A model generated the notes under the pieces. It did not search any database and was not told the origin of the DNA. It saw nothing but the letters and a program-made list of their open reading frames with translations. DNA of 64,000 bases from QHXN01 sp032162705 (GTDB lineage Bacteria > Acidobacteriota > Blastocatellia > Pyrinomonadales > Pyrinomonadaceae). Made by a program: the position numbers and the translations under genes. The stretch spans positions 1 to 64,000 of the forward strand of contig JAVRON010000137.1 in NCBI GenBank assembly GCA_032162705.1, written 5' to 3'. Below, in pieces: positions 58,215 to 64,000 of this stretch; the first letter of the stretch is position 1, and each line of letters starts with the position of its first letter.

Positions 58215-58706
58215 AGGCTGTTTAAATGACTCAAATTGTGCTTTTTCAGCTTAAAGCCGAAGTTTCCGGCATTTGAAGCAAAGTGGCCGACCTTTGAACC
58301 GTAGCCGCTAATCCTCAAGGTTTAGTCGCTCAACTCTTAGCTCAAGTCGCTCGACTTCAAACTTTAGTCGCTCGACTTTGAATCTGAGGGGCTAAACCTT
58401 GAAGTCAAGTCGCTCGACTCTGAACCTGAGCGACTAACTTTAAGGGTTTAGTCGCTGGACTCTGAGGTCAAGTCACTGGATTCTGGAGTCAAGTCGCTGG
58501 ACTCTGGAGTCAAGCCCTTAAACTTCAAGTCAAAACTGTCAATCTCTGAAGTGTAGTCGGTCAGCTTCGGAGAAAAGTCCAGAACATTCAAAGGTAAGCC
58601 CCGAATCCCCGAAGCAAAAACACGCATGACCGGGGTCGCATTAGTCTGCTTCGGAGAAATAATCGAGAGCCTCCAAATTTATCGAATTCGGCTCAGGGGA
58701 AGATTA
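58215..58706. other. 492-base intergenic region filled by a degenerate repeat array
   Basis: No gene. The interval 58310-58620 is the repeat listed next; the edges show nothing else. Confidence 0.6.
58310..58620. repeat. Degenerate tandem array with period about 21 nt (AAGTCGCTGGACTCTGGAGTC type)
   Basis: About fourteen units of 20-22 nt, each with (C/T)AAGTCGCT(C/G)GACT or a variant: for example CAAGTCGCTCGACTCTGAA, TTAGTCGCTGGACTCTGAG, CAAGTCACTGGATTCTGG. A few units are in inverse sense (GAGCGACTAAC). The period is 3 x 7. No consistent frame, so not a coding repeat. Confidence 0.75.
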
Positions 58707-61601
58707 TTATCCCTGAGCCGATTTCTTATCAACCTGATGCCCGTTCGAGCGCGCGAGGTGCGCGGCGAGAAAGCGGCCCGTGTGCGACTCTTTGACCTTC
58801 ATGATCTCTTCGGGGGTGCCGGTCGAGACGACGTAGCCGCCGAGGTCGCCGCCTTCGGGGCCGAGGTCGATGAGGTGGTCGGCGGTCTTGATGACATCAA
58901 GATTGTGTTCGATGACGAGGAGCGAGCCGCCCGCTTCGACGAGTGTGCGGAAGGCCGCGAGGAGTTTGTTGATGTCCTCGAAGTGAAGACCCGTGGTCGG
59001 CTCGTCGAAGATGTAGAGCGTCTTCGCGCCCGTTCGTTTCGAGAGGTATGCGGCGAGCTTGACGCGCTGCGCCTCGCCGCCTGACAGAGTAGTCGCAGAC
59101 TGGCCGAGGCGGAGGTAGCCTAAGCCCACGTCGTCCAGAACTCGCAGGCGGTTGGCGATCTTGTTGGTGTCGCGGAAGAAGTTCATCGCCTCGCGGACGG
59201 TCATGCTGAGCACGTCGTTGATGTTCTTCGAGCGATAGCGCACGTCCAAGACCTGCGGCTTGAAGCGCGTGCCCTTGCACTCTTCACAGACCAGCTCGAC
59301 ATCTGCGAGAAACTGCATCTCGACCGTCACCGTCCCGTCGCCTTCGCACACGTCGCACCGCCCGCCCGGCACGTTGAAGGAGAAGTGCGAAGGGTCGAAG
59401 CCTTTCGACTGTGCGTCGCGCGTCTGCGAGAAGACCTCGCGGATGGCGTCGTAGACCTTGACGTAGGTGACCGGGTTCGAGCGCGGCGTGCGTCCGATGG
59501 GCGACTGATCGACGAGTATCACGTCGTCAACATTTTGTGTGCCCGCCAACTCCTTGAACGCGCCGACGTGCCCCTGCCACTCGCCGCGCTGCTTCTTCAT
59601 TCCGGCGAAGACAACGTCGTGGACGAGAGTGGATTTGCCAGAGCCTGAGACGCCCGTCACGCAGACGAACATCTCCAGAGGAATGTCAACGTCCACGTTC
59701 TTCAGGTTGTGCTCGGTCGCGCCGCGCACGGAGATTTTTTTCTTCTTCTGCGCGCGACGCTGCTTCGGCTCCTTGATCTCGGCCTCGCCGCGCAGGTACT
59801 TGCCCGTCAGCGTCGCGCCGGATTTCAGAAGCCCCTCGAAGTCACCTTCATAGACGACCTTGCCGCCAAGCTCGCCCGCCGCCGGGCCGATGTCGAGAAT
59901 GTGATCGGCGGCGCGCATCATCTCTTCGTCGTGCTCGACGACGAGGACTGTGTTGCCTATGTCGCGCAGGTTGTGCAGGAGCTTGATGAGGCGGTTGCTG
60001 TCGCGCGGGTGCAGGCCGATGGAAGGCTCGTCGAGGACGTAGAGCGCGCCGACGAGCGAGGAGCCGAGGTTGGTGGCGAGTTGTATGCGCTGCGCCTCGC
60101 CGCCCGAGAGCGTCGAAGCCAGACGGTCGAGCGTCAGGTAGTCGAGTCCGACATCGACCATGAACTTCAGACGGCGTCGAACCTCGAACAGAACCTTGTC
60201 GGCGATGGCCGCCTGCTCGTCCGAAAGCTCAAGCGAGTCGAAGAACACGGCGGTGTCTTTGATCGAGAGCGAGCAGACTTCCGGGAGCGTTCGTTCGCCG
60301 ACCCGCACGTCGCGCGCCTCCTGCCGAAGTCTTCCGCCGCCGCAGTCCGGGCAGAGCGTGTAGCCTCTGTAGCGCGCGAGGAAGACCCTGACGTGCAGCT
60401 TGTACTTCTTCGTCTCCAGCCACTCGAAGAAGCCGCGCACGCCGCTGAAACCGTTCCGGCCCTCGACGACGGCGCGCTGCTGCTGCCGCGTCAACTCCTG
60501 AAACGGCACGTCCAAAGAAATCTTCTCCTGTCGGCAGAAGCGCTTTAGCTCCGTGCGCGCCCATTCATATTGTGGCTTCGTCCAAGGCTCGATTGCGCCC
60601 TCCGCGAGCGAGAGCTGCGGGTTGGGGATGACCAGGTCGAGGTCGAGGCCGATGGTGTTGCCGAAGCCCTGACAGGTCGGGCACGCGCCGTAAGGGTTGT
60701 TGAAACTGAACAGACGCGGCTCGGGCTGCGCGTAGATGGTTCCGTCATACTTGCACTGGAAACGCTCGTTGAACTTGAGCGTGCGCGGCTCGTCTCCCAC
60801 ACTCTGCACGAGTGCTGTGCCGTGGCCTTCGACGAAGCACGTCTCGAAGGAATCGACGAGGCGCTCGCGCACATCCGTACGTGCGACGAGGCGGTCAACG
60901 AGCACGTAGACACTCTCGAAGTCCGTGCGCGTGTAGTCGTCGGGCGAGCGCAATTCGATAGTCTCACCATTCGCGAACAGACGCGTAAAGCCGCGCTGCA
61001 TCAGACTCATCACGTGCGCCGTCACCGTGCGACGGTCACTCACGCCGCCCGCCGTCGGCTTCGCGCTCTTCTTTTTAGACTTCGTCGCCGCCTTGCCATT
61101 GCCGTTCTCTTCGACGCGCAGTCCGGCCTCGGCGGGGAAGAGGACGTAGAAGCGTGTGCCTTCGGGGAGTTCGGCGAGGACTTCCGTCGCGGACGATTCG
61201 GGCGAGTCTTTGTGAACCTCCCGGCCACAGACGCGGCAGATGGTCGTGCCGACGCGCGCATAGAGAAGTCGAAGATAGTCGTAGACTTCCGTCTGCGTGC
61301 CGACGGTCGAGCGCGGGTTGCGCGTCGAGTTCTTCTGACGGATAGCGATGGCGGGCGGGATGCCGATGACTTCGTCCACGTCCGGCTTGTCCATCCGCTC
61401 TAAGAACTGTCGCGCGTAAGCCGAGAGCGACTCGACGTAGCGCCGCTGTCCCTCGGCATAGATGGTGTCGAAGGCGAGCGAAGATTTGCCCGACCCGGAC
61501 ACGCCCGTCACGACCGTCAGCTTCTCGACCGGAATCGAGAACGAGACGTTCTTCAAGTTGTTGACGCGCGCCCCGCGCACGATGATTGCATCTTGATTCA
61601 T
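58707..61601 (-). CDS. uvrA: Excinuclease ABC subunit A
   Basis: A 964-residue ABC-type ATPase that finds bulky lesions with UvrB in nucleotide-excision repair. Walker A of the first module GVSGSGKSS (about 30-38) with SAYARQFLERMDKPDVD; signature LSGGEAQRIQLA near 490; second Walker A GVSGSGKSTL near 645; second signature LSGGEAQRVKLAAYLS near 840. Zinc-finger motifs CPDCGGGRL and CDVCEGDG..CEECKG are present. An extra basic Lys-rich insert lies near 170-190. I chose 61601 over 61625. Confidence 0.96.
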   Translation of the reverse strand: MNQDAIIVRGARVNNLKNVSFSIPVEKLTVVTGVSGSGKSSLAFDTIYAEGQRRYVESLSAYARQFLERMDKPDVDEVIGIPPAIAIRQKNSTRNPRSTVGTQTEVYDYLRLLYARVGTTICRVCGREVHKDSPESSATEVLAELPEGTRFYVLFPAEAGLRVEENGNGKAATKSKKKSAKPTAGGVSDRRTVTAHVMSLMQRGFTRLFANGETIELRSPDDYTRTDFESVYVLVDRLVARTDVRERLVDSFETCFVEGHGTALVQSVGDEPRTLKFNERFQCKYDGTIYAQPEPRLFSFNNPYGACPTCQGFGNTIGLDLDLVIPNPQLSLAEGAIEPWTKPQYEWARTELKRFCRQEKISLDVPFQELTRQQQRAVVEGRNGFSGVRGFFEWLETKKYKLHVRVFLARYRGYTLCPDCGGGRLRQEARDVRVGERTLPEVCSLSIKDTAVFFDSLELSDEQAAIADKVLFEVRRRLKFMVDVGLDYLTLDRLASTLSGGEAQRIQLATNLGSSLVGALYVLDEPSIGLHPRDSNRLIKLLHNLRDIGNTVLVVEHDEEMMRAADHILDIGPAAGELGGKVVYEGDFEGLLKSGATLTGKYLRGEAEIKEPKQRRAQKKKKISVRGATEHNLKNVDVDIPLEMFVCVTGVSGSGKSTLVHDVVFAGMKKQRGEWQGHVGAFKELAGTQNVDDVILVDQSPIGRTPRSNPVTYVKVYDAIREVFSQTRDAQSKGFDPSHFSFNVPGGRCDVCEGDGTVTVEMQFLADVELVCEECKGTRFKPQVLDVRYRSKNINDVLSMTVREAMNFFRDTNKIANRLRVLDDVGLGYLRLGQSATTLSGGEAQRVKLAAYLSKRTGAKTLYIFDEPTTGLHFEDINKLLAAFRTLVEAGGSLLVIEHNLDVIKTADHLIDLGPEGGDLGGYVVSTGTPEEIMKVKESHTGRFLAAHLARSNGHQVDKKSAQG

Positions 61602-61906
61602 GTATAAAGTTCGGCGCGAAGGCACACGGTGAACTCTCCGGGCCTGCGTCGAACCGACAATGATAACCCGTTTTTCGGTGTAGGCGAAATGGAGAGAAGG
61701 CGCGAAGTCTTCGCGCGGATATTTTTTAGCTTTTCGACACCGGACGGACAGAGGTGAGCGTTAGAATTCGATGATTTTGGGCGGATTTTAAACGAACGCC
61801 GGTTGACGGTAACGTGAGATTGATTCATCCCTCATCCCTCGCCAGGTCGGGCTTCCGCCTCTCTGCTGTGTTTGGAAATGACCTCGGGATGGGGCAAACT
61901 GGACGC
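61602..61906. other. 305-base divergent intergenic region upstream of uvrA
   Basis: A compact palindrome GCGCGAAG-t-CTTCGCGC near 61699-61716 followed by an A/T-rich run, a fragment of the TTCATC/GGTCGGGCTTCCGCC module at 61827-61860 and a weak GAAC-N4-GTTG dyad at 61794-61805. No gene. Confidence 0.45.
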
Positions 61907-62896
61907 ATGAAGAAGGCTCTGCTGTCAGTCGTCCTTTTGGCTTCGTGCGCCGCGGGCGTCCCGTCTCAGTCACAGAAGACGGGCGCTGTGAGTGTCACCA
62001 CGACCAACGCGCCGCCGTCGTCGAAGCTCATCGACGCCGGTCAGCTCCTCGAAGATGTGCGCGTGCTCTCGTCCGATGCGATGCAGGGTCGCGGCACGGG
62101 GACGCCGGGCGGCGCGTTGGCTCGCGCTTACATCTTGCGACGTTTCGGAGACGCGGGACTTAAACCACTCTGGGCTTCCTATGAACAGCCGTTCGATGTG
62201 TCGGCGCGCGGCGGCGCGGCGGCGCGTAAAGGTGTGAACTTAGTCGGCTATGTGCGCGGCAAGAGATACCCCGAGCGATTGATCGTCGTCACGGCACACT
62301 ACGACCATCTCGGCGTGCGCGGCGGCCAGATTTACAACGGCGCGGACGACAACGCCTCGGGCGTCGCGGCGCTGCTGCAAATGGCCGCGCACTTCAGCCG
62401 CACGCAGCCCGATAACTCGCTGGTCTTCGCCGCGCTCGACGCGGAAGAGATCGGACTCGTCGGCGCGGGCGTGCTCGTCAAGCAACTCAAGGCGGAGAAG
62501 CGCGACGTGGCGCTGAACGTCAACATGGACATGGTCAGCCACAGCGACAGCGGCGAGCTTTACGCCTCGGGCGCGTACCAGACGCCCTCGCTCAAGCCTC
62601 TGCTCGAACGCATCGCGGCGCGCGCGCCCGTCAAGCTCCTGCTCGGCCACGACCGCCCCGAACAGGGGCACGACGATTGGACGAACCAGTCCGACCAGTA
62701 CGCCTTCCACACCGCGGGATTCCCCTTCGTCTACTTCGGCGTCGAAGACCACAAGGACTATCACAAGCCCACCGACGACTTCGAGACCATCACGCAGGAC
62801 TTCTTCGTCCACGCCGCCGAGACCATCCTCGACGCCGTACAACTCTTTGACGCAAACCTGTCGGCACTCGTGAAGGCTGAAGGAAGTAGACAGTAG
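61907..62896 (+). CDS. M28 family zinc aminopeptidase lipoprotein
   Basis: A 330-residue exopeptidase. Lipobox LASC places lipidated Cys at residue 14. Metal ligands match M28: TAHYDHLGV, GADDNASGVAALLQMA, LDAEEIGLVGAG, NMDMVSH and FGVEDHKDYHKPTDDFETI (final His). Two zinc ions would be bound. It follows the uvrA gene divergently. The TAG stop lies in the arm of a CAGTAGA foldback. Confidence 0.9.
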   Translation: MKKALLSVVLLASCAAGVPSQSQKTGAVSVTTTNAPPSSKLIDAGQLLEDVRVLSSDAMQGRGTGTPGGALARAYILRRFGDAGLKPLWASYEQPFDVSARGGAAARKGVNLVGYVRGKRYPERLIVVTAHYDHLGVRGGQIYNGADDNASGVAALLQMAAHFSRTQPDNSLVFAALDAEEIGLVGAGVLVKQLKAEKRDVALNVNMDMVSHSDSGELYASGAYQTPSLKPLLERIAARAPVKLLLGHDRPEQGHDDWTNQSDQYAFHTAGFPFVYFGVEDHKDYHKPTDDFETITQDFFVHAAETILDAVQLFDANLSALVKAEGSRQ

Positions 62897-63024
62897 ACGG
62901 TAGACAGTAGTCAGTAGAAAAACCTTTTCAGCGAGTCGCCACGTTGTCATTAGCGGCTGCATCGCAACGCGAAGCGCTACTGTCTACTGTCTACTGACTA
63001 CTGTCTACTGACTACTGTCTACTG
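62885..63024. repeat. Foldback element, CAGTAGA family
   Basis: TAGACAG-TAGACGG-TAGACAG-TAGTCAG on the left, CTACTGT-CTACTGT-CTACTGA-CTACTGT and so on to the right; conserved loop GTAGAAAAACCTTTTC..CACGTTGTCATTAGCGGCTGC..GCGAAGCGCTACTG. It supplies the stop codons of both converging genes (62894-62896 and 63019-63021). Confidence 0.95.
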
Positions 63025-64000
63025 ATCGGACGGTGTCCTGGCTTCCCGCTCGGCCAAAAGCGATTCCGTGGCAGGGGCGAGGGTGGCCGCCTGAAGGGGC
63101 ACGTCGGCTGTAAACCGCTGGGCCGGTTCGTGCGTCGCGGCGGCTGTCTGGAGCACGTGCCCGTTGCCGCGCGCCGCCTCCTCCTCCTTCACGCGCCGCA
63201 CAACGACCGGTGGGGCCTTTCGCCTGTAGTTATCGATGCTCCCCTCATTCAGGAACATCGGGTCGAAGATGTGAAGGTGGAGCCAGGCGGCGAGCCAGCC
63301 CAGGATGCCGACGGAGACGCCGATAGCCGCGCGGATCAGAGTCTCGCGCAGACGCACGACGCGCATCAGCTTCTTGCCGATGAGCGCTGTGCCCAGCGCC
63401 GTCAAGGCCGCCGACAGAATCATCATGCCGATGGCACCGACCGTGATGGCCTTGACGAGTTCGGTGTCCCAGAACCTCCAGATAGCCCACGCGCCGACGA
63501 CGACGATGACGACGGCGAGCGCGATGGCAATGAGCTGTAATCCTTTCCTGAGCTTCCAGATTTTGAAGGCCATCAAGTCGCTGACGCCGAGCAGCCGCTT
63601 GACGAACTGATACTGCTTGCCGACGCCCTTCATGCCGCCCTCGACGGCGAGGAAGTCCCATTGCTCGGCGTGTGCGGGCGCGTCGAAGCCCTCGACACAC
63701 CTGCCGTCCGCGAAGGCGTGCTCGGTCATCCGATAGGCGCTCGTCATCAGCGTGTATGCCTCCACGTCGGAGAACGAGTCGAGGTCTGTACGCACAGAGG
63801 CGAGACACTGCTGGAGGTCTTTGGCGATGCCGTAGCGCGTGAGCGGGCCGCGGCGGCTGGCGGGGCGAGCGTCGTCGTCGTCCACGCTGGAAGGGTCGAG
63901 GCAGTCCACCCAGTCCACGGGGTCTACGTCGAGGTCTTCTTTGAGGTGGACGAACATAAAGCCGCGCAGGAGTTGCGCGCGGCGGCGCTCGGCCAGGTCT
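63019..64000 (-). CDS. Patatin-like phospholipase family protein, partial (5' end beyond the window)
   Basis: The C-terminal 327 codons are visible. The open frame continues past 64000 without a stop. The segment SVRTDLDSFSDVEAYTLMTSAYRMTE resembles the C-terminal part of bacterial patatin-like proteins; the catalytic Ser/Asp are not in view. Afterwards three or four membrane helices (GLQLIAIALAVVIVVVGAWAIW, ITVGAIGMMILSAALTALGTA, AIGVSVGILGWLAAWLHLHIF) and a charged tail follow. The TAG stop is supplied by a foldback. Confidence 0.6.
   Translation of the reverse strand, partial: DLAERRRAQLLRGFMFVHLKEDLDVDPVDWVDCLDPSSVDDDDARPASRRGPLTRYGIAKDLQQCLASVRTDLDSFSDVEAYTLMTSAYRMTEHAFADGRCVEGFDAPAHAEQWDFLAVEGGMKGVGKQYQFVKRLLGVSDLMAFKIWKLRKGLQLIAIALAVVIVVVGAWAIWRFWDTELVKAITVGAIGMMILSAALTALGTALIGKKLMRVVRLRETLIRAAIGVSVGILGWLAAWLHLHIFDPMFLNEGSIDNYRRKAPPVVVRRVKEEEAARGNGHVLQTAAATHEPAQRFTADVPLQAATLAPATESLLAEREARTPSDQ

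Noticed and set aside
58310..58620. CRISPR array reading of the 21-nt repeat region
   Set aside because: Units are contiguous and all diverged, there are no unique spacers between identical repeats, and no cas genes are near.
61794..61805. LexA-like box GAAC-N4-GTTG upstream of uvrA
   Set aside because: One half-site is imperfect and it lies about 190 nt from uvrA; too weak to call an SOS box.

Overview
This 64 kb window is high-GC bacterial chromosome, densely and mostly collinearly coded. I place it in Acidobacteriota, probably Blastocatellia. The reasons are the VWFA-related secreted protein, a PEP-CTERM protein with a sigma-54 type promoter, a HAF-repeat protein, an archaeal-type 8-oxoguanine lyase, and an ankyrin protein with an N-terminal C/CxxC/C module. 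This is inference from gene content, not from a marker-gene tree. No rRNA, tRNA, CRISPR array, IS transposase or integrase was found. The last gene is cut by the right edge.

Layout. 0-6 kb (minus): PEP-CTERM protein, MurJ lipid II flippase, NtrC-type sigma-54 activator, PBP4-type D,D-carboxypeptidase. 6-15.5 kb (plus): Ogg-type lyase, TPR/double retropepsin protein, PIN toxin and small partner, lytic transglycosylase, MFS exporter, amidohydrolase and secreted unknowns. 15.5-22.7 kb (minus): HAF-repeat protein, class III aminotransferase, an inactive/active pair of M16 peptidases, an RHH-like protein. 23-26.6 kb: S41 protease, lipoprotein, DUF1761 and VOC proteins. 27-33 kb is the accessory-looking part: a SWIM-Rad52 fusion transcribed away from an XRE regulator, with a perfect operator on its promoter, then an AT-rich small gene, HicBA, an ImmA/IrrE-like protein and a stand-alone CHC2/TOPRIM primase-like protein. 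33-43.5 kb: GAF-SpoIIE phosphatase, PilT, VWA protein, ankyrin protein, Uma2 nuclease, metallopeptidase-like and FecR proteins. 43.5-63 kb (mainly minus): CrtI-like oxidoreductase, CPBP protease, NUDIX, pseudopilin-like protein, folC, accD, then the translation cluster rimP-nusA-infB-rbfA-nrnA, YqeY, uvrA, and finally an M28 peptidase convergent with a patatin-like gene.

The most striking structure is not a gene. About 28 intergenic loci, roughly one per 2.3 kb, carry foldback repeats whose arms are mostly runs of one degenerate 7-nt unit (CAGTAGA, GAGGCTA, GTGATAA, GATTTCA, TTCATCG and others). Several families also share conserved loop sequence between loci. They sit mainly right after stop codons, often supply the stop codon or the last few residues, and one lies inside the MFS gene. 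Seven is coprime to three, so a heptamer run containing TAG, TAA or TGA stops translation in all frames within 21 nt. I propose they are a multi-family dispersed foldback element acting as gene-end punctuation.

The second highlight is the XRE / ImmA-IrrE / Rad52-SWIM arrangement. It resembles in outline the Deinococcus DdrO-IrrE-DdrA damage-response logic. The third is a near-consensus -24/-12 promoter before the PEP-CTERM gene.
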